In this document: piece after piece, positions 32,185-41,265 of the stretch
How positions within the stretch are numbered: position 1 is the first letter of the stretch
Layout of the letters: the number at the start of each line of letters is the position of its first letter
Source of the DNA: Kiritimatiellia bacterium
Lineage (GTDB): Bacteria; Verrucomicrobiota; Kiritimatiellia; UBA8416
Assembly: GCA_007129405.1 (NCBI GenBank)
Contig: SKVN01000041.1
Location: 1 to 42,171 of the forward strand
Reading direction: 5' to 3'
DNA: 42,171 nucleotides
Notes under the pieces: generated by a model
What the model saw: the letters and a program-made list of their open reading frames with translations, nothing else
Database searches by the model: none
Told to the model about the DNA's origin: nothing
Program-made: the position numbers and the translations under genes

Positions 32185-33780
32185 TCATGCTCCCGTATTC
32201 TGGGCATAGGCGCGATGCTCCGTGCGTGCTAATTCGGCCAGCAGTTTTTTCAGCATGGCCGTAACGATAGCAGCGTAAGCTGGATCATCAGCTACATTTC
32301 GCAGCTCATCGGGATCCTCCCGCCGATCAAACAGCAGCGTTTCCTGTGTCGGTGCGTAATAAACAAGCTTGTAGTTATTTGTAACCAGTGATCGCATTTG
32401 CAAGGCTCGAAAAGGCCCTTTCACCCAGTCTAGTTCGATCAAGGCATTTTTGCGAAAAGGAGGCACGCCGTGTTTAAGCACAGGTGTTAAAGCCTCCCCC
32501 GGCAAGGCAGGTTCGGGAACCGTGCCCGGCTCATCACAATGGGCTGCGCGAAGCGTGTCATCCGGATGCGGCACACCCGCCAGATCCAATACCGTCGGAA
32601 CGAGATCCAACTGGCTCACAACATCCTCGATGATATTTCCCGCATGCTGACAACCAGGGACCTTGGCAATAAAGGGAATATGTGCATGCGCATTGAACGG
32701 AAAGATACCCTTGTAGAACAAGCCATGCTCCCCCAGTTGATCGCCATGATCAGAAATAAACATAACGACGGTATTGTGGACCTGCCCTGTTTCATCCAGC
32801 GCATCGAGCACCCGGCCAATCTGTTCGTCGATATGCGAAATCATCCCATACGTCTGCCGGATACATGCGCGCGTCCAATCCGGATCAAACACCTCTTGTC
32901 CAACCCCAAGCTGCCGTAAGGCGTCGCAGTGATTATCGCGACTTAGTTGCACCGAATGCTCCGGTAGCGATATTTCCAGATCCGTGTATACGTCTGCCCA
33001 TTTCTGTACCGCTGCAAAAGGCTCATGTGGATCCGGAAACGAACACCAAATATAAAATGGTTGCGCAGAGCCTTCGCGACACCCGACACCCGACACTTGC
33101 TCACCATCACCCGTCACCAGACAACTGGCCGCCGAAATGTGATCCCGGATAAATGCAATCGTCCGATCTGCAATCCAGTGATTGTAATGCAACTCCGGAT
33201 CAATCGTGAGTGCCTTGGGATGATCATGCCGATATCGATACCCTTCATATGCCCCCGGATGCGCCTTCTCCAGCCATGTCACATAATCACCATAGGCATA
33301 ATTTACATGCCCGTTACAGACGTCTAACGTCTGGTAGCCGTAATAATTATCCGGAAATTCCTTGTAATGCTTGCCTTCCCAATGCCCCGGCCAATCCCAG
33401 TAGATACGTCGCTCGGGATTCAAGCTTGTATCTTCATCCGGCGCAATCGTTCGACCACCCCATATCTTATGATGCAATTTCCCGACGGCATGCGTTCGAT
33501 AGCCAGCATCTGCCAGAATGCCGGGCAACGTGGGGATGGTTTCATCGAGATGGATGCCATTGGTATAAACACCAGACGCACGGTTCGTGAGCCCCGTGAG
33601 CATCGTAGCGCGAGCAGGCATGCAAACCGGACTTGAACTAAAACAATTGCGAAACAGTGTACCTTCAGATGCCAGACGATCCAGATTCGGCGTCTGCACA
33701 TGCGGATGTCCCATGCACCCGAGATGATCACCCCGCTGCTCATCCACGCAAAAGATCAAAAAATTGGGACGCTGTTTCAT
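32185..33780 (-). CDS. Cys-type (S1 family) arylsulfatase-like sulfatase
   Basis: Hydrolyses sulfate esters, probably from sulfated polysaccharides. The protein has 531 residues. The formylglycine motif C53-M-P-A-R (CxPxR) is intact, so it depends on an FGly-generating or anaerobic sulfatase-maturating enzyme, not seen here. Calcium/metal ligands are suggested by D13/E14 (CVDEQRGDHLG) and D344/H345 (SDHGDQLGEHG). No signal peptide is visible (MKQRPNFLIF runs directly into the first beta strand), so a cytosolic location is suggested. The start is supported by GAGGAG seven bases upstream. Residues 222-235 come from a 42-bp heptamer array. The 3' end is 33 bp from the convergent upstream gene's stop. 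Confidence 0.93.
   Translation of the reverse strand: MKQRPNFLIFCVDEQRGDHLGCMGHPHVQTPNLDRLASEGTLFRNCFSSSPVCMPARATMLTGLTNRASGVYTNGIHLDETIPTLPGILADAGYRTHAVGKLHHKIWGGRTIAPDEDTSLNPERRIYWDWPGHWEGKHYKEFPDNYYGYQTLDVCNGHVNYAYGDYVTWLEKAHPGAYEGYRYRHDHPKALTIDPELHYNHWIADRTIAFIRDHISAASCLVTGDGEQVSGVGCREGSAQPFYIWCSFPDPHEPFAAVQKWADVYTDLEISLPEHSVQLSRDNHCDALRQLGVGQEVFDPDWTRACIRQTYGMISHIDEQIGRVLDALDETGQVHNTVVMFISDHGDQLGEHGLFYKGIFPFNAHAHIPFIAKVPGCQHAGNIIEDVVSQLDLVPTVLDLAGVPHPDDTLRAAHCDEPGTVPEPALPGEALTPVLKHGVPPFRKNALIELDWVKGPFRALQMRSLVTNNYKLVYYAPTQETLLFDRREDPDELRNVADDPAYAAIVTAMLKKLLAELARTEHRAYAQNTGA
33076..33117. repeat. Six heptamers forming an in-frame 42-bp insertion in the sulfatase gene
   Basis: On the - strand: GTGACGG, GTGATGG, TGAGCAA (degraded), GTGTCGG, GTGTCGG, GTGTCGC. 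The 42 bp encode 14 residues, V222 to R235, between a helix (AFIRDHISAA) and the conserved strand PFYIWCSFPDPHEPF of the sulfatase. Confidence 0.85.
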
Positions 33781-33787
33781 ACATCAA

Positions 33788-33799
33788 CTCCTCAAGGAG
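33788..33799 (-). promoter_or_regulatory. Palindrome covering the sulfatase ribosome site
   Basis: On the - strand CTCCT-TG-AGGAG, with the Shine-Dalgarno in the right arm. Outer CATC/GATG arms could extend pairing to the base before the start codon. A stem would hide the ribosome site. The rest of 33781-34001 holds no gene and no convincing promoter. Confidence 0.35.
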
Positions 33800-34001
33800 A
33801 GGATGTATCAACTTTCGGCAGCAACTGTCCATCAAAACGCGATGTACTTGACGAATCAGTGGTCGCGATGGTTACGAACAGGACGCCATGATGCCATTCA
33901 CCCCCTTTTTTGCATCCTGCAAGTAATCTCAATCGTCTATCTTTGTGGCTGACCGCAAGCCCGTCTCATGTACCACAACCACCGGCGAACAGATGAAATG
34001 A

Positions 34002-37000
34002 TTAGGGATTCATCCAGTCGTGCTGGACGAGGAGCTGGAAGAAGATGGGCTGGATCATGCCTTCTTCGGTCTCAATGAATAATGGGAATGGCACGCAGAC
34101 AAGATCGACCTCGTGGTCGACGCCGCCCTCAGCCATGAGCTCGGGTTCTTCGTATGAGATCCACCAAGTCTCCAAGTCCGCGCTGAATCGGACGAGATAT
34201 TGCAGATTGGCAGTCTCACGGTCTTTCCGCCGCGGGAACACGGCGATCGGTTCTATGAAGCCGAACGCATCTTCCCGAAAATCGATTCTGGGCAATCCTG
34301 GGTCGATTAAACCATTGGAATCATACTTGACCCCGCCTGGTGCATACGCACGGGGATCCATGCCAAGAAAATACCGCACCAGATTGGACACACCGTCACC
34401 CGCCGCGCTGGCGTAAGGATCGGCCTCCGGACCCGTCAGCTCATTCGCTGCCGCCCAAACACCAAAGGGTGTCGGGGGGGGCGGGATCGTCGTCCTCGGC
34501 ACTACCGCCCGATAAGACGTACCAATGCGGATTTCATCGAAGATCGTCGAACCACGATCCCAGATGGTGATCGATGAAGAATTACTTTGATCGTAGTCCG
34601 CTTTCAAGGTTGCGAAAGCGGTCGACTCGTCGGGTTCGTCATCCAGCGTATCCTCGACACGGAATAGAAATAGTTCATCCTCTTCGCCCTCCGGCCTGAA
34701 ATTCACCTTGCCGACCACCAACGTCGTATCGCGATGCGTGGCACCCGTCTGCAAGGGTGGCCTATAACCGCCTTGGGAGATTGTACCATCTATGCTCCCT
34801 TGCAAAAACATAAGTGCCTTTATACTACCGTCACCAGAGCTGATCACCCCATCCGACTCGTTTCTCAAGGTAACACCAAGTGCTGTCCGGCCTGCAAAAT
34901 CTTTTTTACCGTTGTCCTCATTGTCGTTCGTGCGGAAGGCTGCACCACCGATAATGAATGTACCCAAGGCATTATCGCGAGGCGGGCTAATCAAGAGACT
35001 GAACCACATCGTGTTGTTATCATCAAACAGGGAAGATTCGAACCTAATCTCATCTGTCATAATCCGCCGCGCCCGCCATCCGACGTTCGAAGGAAGCCGG
35101 GTGAGTCCACTACCTGCCGTTGGCAGATTCTCGAAATCGAGTCCACCGACCGCATTGATCGTTGTCCCGTTTCCATAGCTGAAACTCGTCCGTCCGGTCT
35201 CGAAATCGATGTTTTGCCCTTGACCGCTCGTGCGCCAGCGGCCAGTTTCATCGGTCCGCAGACCAATGCCACCATCGCGCCCCTCAATACTGCTGTTCAC
35301 GCCCTCATAATCAAAGGGCTCATACACGACCAATCCCGCAGCACCTGTATCCACCACAATTTCTACCGTCGCGGAATCGACTTGTCCCTCGCTATCCATA
35401 ACTTGGAAGGTGAAGGAGTCCGGCCCCACGTAATCCGGTGGATAGGAGTAGGACAAATCCGGCGCTGTGCCTGTAAGCCTGCCATACTCCGGTAGCGTCA
35501 ATACGCTGAAGATCAGCGGGAATCCCTCTGGGTCGATACCCGTCAAGGTGATCGGGTTCTCAACACCGGGCGAGGCAGACACCGTTTGTGCTTCGGCGAT
35601 CGGGGGCAGATTCTCGGGTAGGTTTCCATCCGCATCACGCAATGTCACCACAACACTATCATAAGCCTCCGTCAGTCCGCGGGCATCGCTCATGACCACT
35701 TCGAAGCCATACGTACCGGGAACACCGTCGAATTCCACAAGCGTGTTATCGCTGACGTCCGTGCCGTTGGGCGTGAAGGTCACCTCCCCCGCACCATGGA
35801 CTTTGCGCCAGGTAAAGACACGTCCCTCGCCTTGCGCCAGGTCAGTGGCACTGGCACGCAGCATCGTCTCCACTTGTGGCAGGTTCATGGAGGGGTCATC
35901 CGCTGTAATGGAATCGATGGTCTTGAATGCCCGCAAGGGGCGTGGATCGGTATCTGCAGCAATTGCCGCCAGCACCGCCCGGGCTTCAGCCTCGCGATTG
36001 GTCATGAATTGGTCGCGCAAGAACGCAGGCACTTCTGGATCCGGTCGCACATGCAGTGAGCTGGCCGCATAGTCCTCCAATACCGCCAAGCCCGCTTTGT
36101 ACGAAGCGACACGTATGTCGTCGATCATGAAAATCATACTCAGCGGCACACCTTCGGCAATGTCGTGTTTCTCCAACACTTGAATGCCACCGAGGCGGAT
36201 TCCATCGCTAAACATCTTGTCCGCCGGCGCCCGCACCGCAATGGAGTCGACGATGGTATCGGCCAGCGCTTCCACGTCTTCCAGCGTGAGATTTTGATAG
36301 GTGCGCTGCAATCCGCTACGAGCAAGCCCGGTCGGCGTCTTGGCAATCGCGCGGATCGCCGGATAAAGTGCCTCGCGATCGACGCCCGTGAGATCGTCCC
36401 AAATCACACCGCGCGGGCCATAGGCGGTACCATGGTAGAAAAGCAACATGCCAATGCGACCATTCGTCAGGTGCAAGGGGTCGCCTTCGCGCAGCGGGAG
36501 TACAGGTTCAGCCGTGGAGACGGCAGCGGCGAGGATGGTCTCCAGTTGCGACAATTGCGCACTACGCGGCAGATAGCGCATGGCTTCGGCCGCCATGAAA
36601 CTGACATGCGCATCAGGATCGGTCAACAAGGCGGCGAGTGTAGCCGCACGGGCATCGGCAGTGGCCTCGTCCTCATACTTACCCAGCACGATGCAGGCAC
36701 CGATGCGCGCGTCGCCTTCCGAATCGTTGGCAAGTGCCGTGATGTGCGCCAGTGTCGCGCTATCGAGTTCGCGTGTTGCCAGTTCTTCCCCGGCACGAAG
36801 GCGAACCATCACCGACCAATTGGCCAAGTCCTCAATCAACTCGGCGTTACTGCGCTCCAGCGCCTGATAACCATCCGCCGCGCGCGCCGCGCTGACTTCC
36901 TCCGCTGTCAAGTCGCGCGTCTCATCCTGATCGCGTCCGGTAATGTGGAGCTGCCGCAGGGGCAGTGCATAGGCCAGCAGCGCGGCGGTGCTCATCCGGT

Positions 37001-38417
37001 AGCCGTAGTATGGGTTGCCACTGTGGTAACCGGTTAGTGGACCGTAACTATTCAGGCAGTCGTAGTCAAAGACACCATCCCAGCGGCGGCTCAGATCGAG
37101 GTGCCAGGCAATTTCCTTGAAATGTGCGGCCGCCGCCAACTCGCCGCCTTGCGCCGCGCCAATCGGGGCCCACAGAAAATTGAAAAATGCCCCGGTGTGG
37201 CCGACCTCGCGCTCAGAAGCACCGGCGGTAGCCATTTTTGCAAAAAATCTTGCCTCGCTCTGGCGGTTATCCAAGAGCGCCAGCGCCAGCGCGGTTAGGC
37301 CACTTTTGCCATTGGATTCATGGGAACTCCCGCTAGGCACATGCTCGCCATAAGGGATCGCGCCCTTACCAGCATAGGATGCAAAAAACGTACTGGCCCG
37401 TTCGATGGCGGGATCAATCGTCGGATGATCAATCCCGCATTCGCGCGCCAGCAACAAGCCCAAAAAGGTCTGTAGCCCAGGCGTGTTGATCGTGCCATAG
37501 ACGCCACCCATCGGTCCATTCGGGCTCCCATCGAGATTTTTATCGGCAAAAATATGCCCCGTTGTACCAAACAGGCTGGTGTTTTTTGCGATGTTAACGG
37601 CAAAGGCTTCGATCCCCGGCAGCACTTCTTCATCACCGGTCAGCAGGTAATACTCCGCCAGCACAATCAAGCGGCTTCCACGTTGCCAGGCCGCATTGGC
37701 GGTACCATCGCGCTCGTCCGACATCATTTGCGCACGGGTCGCCGCATTCGGCACCAAGGCCCGGGCACGCGACTGTGCCACGCTCATGCGCGCAGCATTG
37801 CCGGGGTCGTCCGGATTGTTGCCAGCTAATAGACTCAGAATGCCAAACGAGTCACGCCCGGCGCCCTCATTTGAATCTAAAATCGCCTGCAAACCCTCCG
37901 CAAGAATCTGGGCGGATTTCGGGCAATTGTAGGGTGCCGTCGGACTATAGGCTCCAAAGTGTCGCAGCGTCAGACTCACCGTAGTGGTTTCGCCATCACG
38001 CCAGCGCAGCAGCTTGAGGATCGCGGGATCATGCGCTTCAGCATCTGCAATGGCATAAGCCAGGCTCTTGCGGGCATCCGCATCGAAAAGCTCCGGCTCT
38101 GCGCCCGTTCCGCTGGCGCCGAGAATCACATCGTCTGCCTGCATCAGGCCATCCGCAGGTGACCCCGAGGCCGCACTCATCACCAGAATCTGTCGGCTGG
38201 TACTGGTATCCGCCACGCGATCACCGGAGTTAACATGAAACACCCAGCCGCGCATCCCCGTAGGACCGAGGTTGACCGTCCGATTGTTCAGTCGCGTGCC
38301 CCCCGCAGTGAAATCCGGATTTGCCCGGGAAGAGCACGGGAACGTTAATAACATCATCAGCGAAAGCATCGCCAAGGGAAAGGCCAACATACGGGGGCGG
38401 TCAAGAAGTGAACTCAT
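34002..38417 (-). CDS. Large secreted DUF6288-like protein with cadherin-like and LamG-like C-terminal regions
   Basis: Exported protein of 1471 residues. Signal peptide about 10-33 (LAFPLAMLSLMMLLTFPCSSRA). Residues ~35-150 have a PDZ-like character (GPTGMRGWVF, ASGSPADGLMQADDVILG), leading into an alpha-helical toroid-like region (about 160-540), then HEAT-like helical repeats (about 540-720), which together resemble DUF6288 proteins of PVC bacteria. A cadherin/Ig-like segment follows (about 875-1015; PPIAEAQTVSASPG, then PDYVGPDSFTFQVMDSEG). A jelly-roll/LamG-like region opens with VYEPFDYEGVNSSIEGRDGG (about 1020-1340). The C-terminal ~120 residues carry a GDGVSNLVRYFLGMDP calcium-loop-like element. 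No PEP-CTERM tail. Ribosome site unclear; a second Met at 38390 could also serve. Function unknown, probably a surface or polysaccharide-associated protein. Confidence 0.8.
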   Translation of the reverse strand: MSSLLDRPRMLAFPLAMLSLMMLLTFPCSSRANPDFTAGGTRLNNRTVNLGPTGMRGWVFHVNSGDRVADTSTSRQILVMSAASGSPADGLMQADDVILGASGTGAEPELFDADARKSLAYAIADAEAHDPAILKLLRWRDGETTTVSLTLRHFGAYSPTAPYNCPKSAQILAEGLQAILDSNEGAGRDSFGILSLLAGNNPDDPGNAARMSVAQSRARALVPNAATRAQMMSDERDGTANAAWQRGSRLIVLAEYYLLTGDEEVLPGIEAFAVNIAKNTSLFGTTGHIFADKNLDGSPNGPMGGVYGTINTPGLQTFLGLLLARECGIDHPTIDPAIERASTFFASYAGKGAIPYGEHVPSGSSHESNGKSGLTALALALLDNRQSEARFFAKMATAGASEREVGHTGAFFNFLWAPIGAAQGGELAAAAHFKEIAWHLDLSRRWDGVFDYDCLNSYGPLTGYHSGNPYYGYRMSTAALLAYALPLRQLHITGRDQDETRDLTAEEVSAARAADGYQALERSNAELIEDLANWSVMVRLRAGEELATRELDSATLAHITALANDSEGDARIGACIVLGKYEDEATADARAATLAALLTDPDAHVSFMAAEAMRYLPRSAQLSQLETILAAAVSTAEPVLPLREGDPLHLTNGRIGMLLFYHGTAYGPRGVIWDDLTGVDREALYPAIRAIAKTPTGLARSGLQRTYQNLTLEDVEALADTIVDSIAVRAPADKMFSDGIRLGGIQVLEKHDIAEGVPLSMIFMIDDIRVASYKAGLAVLEDYAASSLHVRPDPEVPAFLRDQFMTNREAEARAVLAAIAADTDPRPLRAFKTIDSITADDPSMNLPQVETMLRASATDLAQGEGRVFTWRKVHGAGEVTFTPNGTDVSDNTLVEFDGVPGTYGFEVVMSDARGLTEAYDSVVVTLRDADGNLPENLPPIAEAQTVSASPGVENPITLTGIDPEGFPLIFSVLTLPEYGRLTGTAPDLSYSYPPDYVGPDSFTFQVMDSEGQVDSATVEIVVDTGAAGLVVYEPFDYEGVNSSIEGRDGGIGLRTDETGRWRTSGQGQNIDFETGRTSFSYGNGTTINAVGGLDFENLPTAGSGLTRLPSNVGWRARRIMTDEIRFESSLFDDNNTMWFSLLISPPRDNALGTFIIGGAAFRTNDNEDNGKKDFAGRTALGVTLRNESDGVISSGDGSIKALMFLQGSIDGTISQGGYRPPLQTGATHRDTTLVVGKVNFRPEGEEDELFLFRVEDTLDDEPDESTAFATLKADYDQSNSSSITIWDRGSTIFDEIRIGTSYRAVVPRTTIPPPPTPFGVWAAANELTGPEADPYASAAGDGVSNLVRYFLGMDPRAYAPGGVKYDSNGLIDPGLPRIDFREDAFGFIEPIAVFPRRKDRETANLQYLVRFSADLETWWISYEEPELMAEGGVDHEVDLVCVPFPLFIETEEGMIQPIFFQLLVQHDWMNP

Positions 38418-38722
38418 AATATAAATACGGCCTAGACCGCTCCAATTGTTACGGATTGCAGTTTTTTCTCAATTATTGACGCTTATAAATCCCTCAAACC
38501 GATCGATTCCAGTTTACCCACATATTATGCGCAAGACCCACGGCAATCGATAAGAAATCGGTTTCAGGTTAGGACGAATACCCACCCGTCCTGCCTGTGT
38601 GTGATCCTACGCAGATAGGCTGGACCCAGCATCTAAAAGAGCAATTTCACTATACAACGGTAGCAGAATCGGGGTGGTGGCGTCAACTGGAATGCAAGCG
38701 TCGAATGCAAGCTTACCCCCCC
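38418..38722. other. 305-bp gap between the secreted-protein gene and the duplicated 773-residue gene
   Basis: No coding sequence that I trust. It should contain the promoter for the secreted-protein gene (transcribed leftward) and the 3' end of the 773-residue gene. It holds the LacI-like palindrome at 38554-38565. A + strand open frame here runs antisense into the 773-residue gene and looks like a shadow. Confidence 0.5.
38554..38565. promoter_or_regulatory. LacI-family-like operator upstream of the large secreted-protein gene
   Basis: GAAATCGGTTTC, palindromic at 10 of 12 positions around a central CG, the style of LacI/CcpA-type operators. About 140 bp upstream of the ATG. No LacI-family gene in the window. 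Confidence 0.3.
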
Positions 38723-41044
38723 TTACGCATACTCCATCCAAGCCGTAACCACACAATCCTGATCGGCAACAAACCGGATCCAGTGCGCACTGAAGTCTTC
38801 CGGGAACGTATACGTAAGCGTCTTTCCCGCCTTAACCACAAACGTCTCGTACGGAAGCCAGCCGCTCTGGTGATCTACATTGATCTCGACACGAATGGTA
38901 GCTTCCTGATCAGCCAACAGCATCAAAGACTTCCGGTCGTACCCCGTCATCAAATACGGGTCCGATGCCACACCGGCAATTACTGCAGTATCCTTCCATG
39001 GCCCGCCTACTCCAGTGGGCTTTCCAAGCTGCCAAAGATCGTCAATGGCCCCGCACCAGATTGCACCGCCATCTTTCCCGCGGAATACATGGCCATCTTC
39101 CTTCGCATCCGCAGCAACGCCTGATAGCACCAGCAATCCCTGCCACGTGCAATAATCGTGAATTTGTTTGTTGTGGCTCGCCACAGGTCGCATGCGCTCC
39201 CAGTCAGGATCCACCTTATACCCGGAACGCGGAATCTCGTAGAATGTTCCATGGATATTCGCCAGATTGCGCTCCGACTCCAGCTCTCGCACAGCACGGG
39301 GCCAACCGAATGCAAACGGTTTATCAAACGCGGCATTACCCTTGGGTAGACGATAACGCACCGCACCATCCGTCACGATAACCGAAGCATCATCCACCGC
39401 GAACACCGTTTCAATCGCCACCTGTTCGGCAATCGCCTCATTCCGTTGTACGGGCTCAAACGTCAGCTCTCGAGAAACGCGATAACTGGTTGAATCATCG
39501 GCACCCAACACTTCCAATCCGCGTGTTTCGCGTGCCGGATAAAGTAATCCACCCAGCACCTCTTGTCCCACAGACCCAATTCCTTCGAACAATGCCATAT
39601 CTGCTTCCTGCAAATGCGCATCCGTGCCATGAAAATAGGCGGTAGCCACACAGTCGCGATCCACCGCGAATCGTATCCAGATGGCCTTCAAATCTGCAGG
39701 AATGGTGATCGTAGCGAAATCATGTACCTCGCAGCTTTGCCATGCCTGCCAGACACCTGTTCCAGACACATCAGTTTCGATGCTGATCGTTGCGGATGAC
39801 GATACAGCCAGATGCACCACGCGCCGGTCAAATCCATCTACCAATAGCGGATCTGACCACACCCCGGCCCTTACCTCGTCGCGGACCCATGGCCCACCAT
39901 ATGCACTCCGCGGGCCCCATTGTTGCAAGTCCTCGAAAGTGCCAAACCACAGGTTGCTTTGCGGCTGACCGCAATGCTTGTGCCCCATCACCGAAGCTTC
40001 ATCCGTTGCAATCACCAGACGCCCATTCCAATGACAGAAATCCGGGATGTAGCGAATGTGACTCGATATAGGCTTAATCCCTTCCGAGTTGCCCCGTGAG
40101 AAACTTTGCGGGAAGGCATAAAACATACCGTGCATATCCATCATCATGCGACCATCGCCAATCTCACGAATGCGGGGCCATTCCGTAAACCAGCCATGAT
40201 TCGGATCATTGTTGTGGGCCGCCTTGGGTAACAGATAGGTGTACCAGACACCATCCTGCAGCAACTTCAATCGCAACGAGCGGCGATCCCAGCCAATCGA
40301 CCACAACGGTGCATGTTCGTCGGGCGCGCCATAAATCCCACCAGGCCCCGTGACTTCTGTGAACTGGCGGCGCTCGATAATTTCCCAGGTCTTGCCATCC
40401 CACTGTGCAAGCACGCCAGCATTTTCCTCATCCGGTGGTAAATCCTCGACTTGGAAGTATTGGGCAGCCTCGTGCACACCGCGCTCCCCATTGTTGGACA
40501 TGACCAAACGTCCTTGCGCTGTGTAAGCCCCTTTGGCATGCCACCCCGGTACCGCTTTCATGAAAAGCAGCTTCACCGCAAGGCTATATACATCCACCTC
40601 ATAGATCATACCCTCCATATCTACGTAATAAACCATGCTCTCTGGTGCTTCCAAATGACGCGCAATCGCCGTGATACGTCCCGGCATTGATTGCGGAGTA
40701 ATCACGCGTACCTTGCCCGCCGCATCAATCACATAAGGCCCGATCAGAAGCTGGTTCGATTCTTTGTGGATCATGCGACCAGCAGGCGTCCCCCCTACAC
40801 TCTCGGGATGAATCGTCTGATGCATACCCGCATCCATGGAATACAGTTTGTGCGTACTGCCATCTGGGAAGTGAGCGCCATAGGTAATCATGTACAAACG
40901 CTCTGCCCACGGCACGATCGCACCAATCCCCACCTCATCGAGCTTGAAGGACTCTCCCGGCTCAACGGTATATGCACATAGATGTGGATACACACCACTA
41001 ATCATCTGGTACTCCGCACCACCCTGATTCATATTTCTGCTCAT
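38723..41044 (-). CDS. 773-residue protein of unknown function with an internal duplication
   Basis: No family recognised and no signal peptide (MSRNMNQGGAEYQMISGV), so probably cytosolic. Two related modules are visible, about residues 245-470 and 540-771. Each has a GGPW element (383-386; 680-683), then V-x-AGV-x-SDP-x-L (391-400; 688-698), G-[FY]-DR-[RK] (404-408; 701-705), and ends with WIRF, then D-x-DCV-x-TA (456-469; 755-768). The N-terminal third is rich in short strands with Gly/Asp turns (YVDMEGMIYEVDVYSL), suggesting a beta-propeller-like fold. AGGGG seven bases upstream supports the ATG. A divergent AraC-family gene lies 221 bp away and is its likely regulator. No catalytic motif is seen. 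Confidence 0.75.
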   Translation of the reverse strand: MSRNMNQGGAEYQMISGVYPHLCAYTVEPGESFKLDEVGIGAIVPWAERLYMITYGAHFPDGSTHKLYSMDAGMHQTIHPESVGGTPAGRMIHKESNQLLIGPYVIDAAGKVRVITPQSMPGRITAIARHLEAPESMVYYVDMEGMIYEVDVYSLAVKLLFMKAVPGWHAKGAYTAQGRLVMSNNGERGVHEAAQYFQVEDLPPDEENAGVLAQWDGKTWEIIERRQFTEVTGPGGIYGAPDEHAPLWSIGWDRRSLRLKLLQDGVWYTYLLPKAAHNNDPNHGWFTEWPRIREIGDGRMMMDMHGMFYAFPQSFSRGNSEGIKPISSHIRYIPDFCHWNGRLVIATDEASVMGHKHCGQPQSNLWFGTFEDLQQWGPRSAYGGPWVRDEVRAGVWSDPLLVDGFDRRVVHLAVSSSATISIETDVSGTGVWQAWQSCEVHDFATITIPADLKAIWIRFAVDRDCVATAYFHGTDAHLQEADMALFEGIGSVGQEVLGGLLYPARETRGLEVLGADDSTSYRVSRELTFEPVQRNEAIAEQVAIETVFAVDDASVIVTDGAVRYRLPKGNAAFDKPFAFGWPRAVRELESERNLANIHGTFYEIPRSGYKVDPDWERMRPVASHNKQIHDYCTWQGLLVLSGVAADAKEDGHVFRGKDGGAIWCGAIDDLWQLGKPTGVGGPWKDTAVIAGVASDPYLMTGYDRKSLMLLADQEATIRVEINVDHQSGWLPYETFVVKAGKTLTYTFPEDFSAHWIRFVADQDCVVTAWMEYA

Positions 41045-41074
41045 AGCTTTTCCCCTTTTTATAAAAATCGCCGG

Positions 41075-41102
41075 ATTCTACTGACGTCGTTCCAATCATC
41101 AA
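41075..41102 (-). promoter_or_regulatory. Sigma70-type promoter for the 773-residue gene
   Basis: On the - strand TTGATG (4/6), 16-bp spacer, TAGAAT (5/6). The predicted start near 41068 would give a leader of about 24 nt carrying AGGGG. Confidence 0.5.
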
Positions 41103-41121
41103 TGTGATGTCCCGAGATCCC

Positions 41122-41138
41122 ACTGGCCTTGTGCCAGT
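41122..41138. repeat. 6-bp inverted repeat in the divergent AraC region
   Basis: ACTGGC (41122-41127), CTTGT, GCCAGT (41133-41138), 20 bp upstream of the -35 for the 773-residue gene. Possible operator. Confidence 0.4.
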
Positions 41139-41229
41139 ATTGCATAAAGTTGCGCCTTATATGCTCCAAACCAACCTCAACATCACCGCAAACCATATCG
41201 CTGCTGCCAACAAACACAAGCATCGGAAC

Positions 41230-41259
41230 TTGTCATAATTGTATGTATAGTTGTATTAT
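41230..41259 (+). promoter_or_regulatory. Sigma70-type promoter for the AraC gene
   Basis: TTGTCA (5/6), 18-bp spacer, TATTAT (5/6). The start site would fall at about 41266, the A of the ATG itself, and no Shine-Dalgarno is visible, so the message may be leaderless. Confidence 0.5.
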
Positions 41260-41265
41260 TTAATC

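Noticed and set aside
33076-33117. Sequencing error or frameshift in the sulfatase gene
   Set aside because: The array is 42 bp and keeps the frame; conserved sulfatase sequence continues on both sides.
38597-39124. A + strand gene of 175 codons
   Set aside because: It is mostly antisense to the 773-residue gene, has no ribosome site and resembles no family.
34002-41044. Polysaccharide-utilisation locus
   Set aside because: Only one sulfatase and no SusC/SusD, glycoside hydrolase or sugar transporter genes are present, so the label is not justified.
41251-41265. TTG start for the AraC gene
   Set aside because: A normal ATG follows 15 bp later and the TTG lies within the -10 region of the likely promoter.
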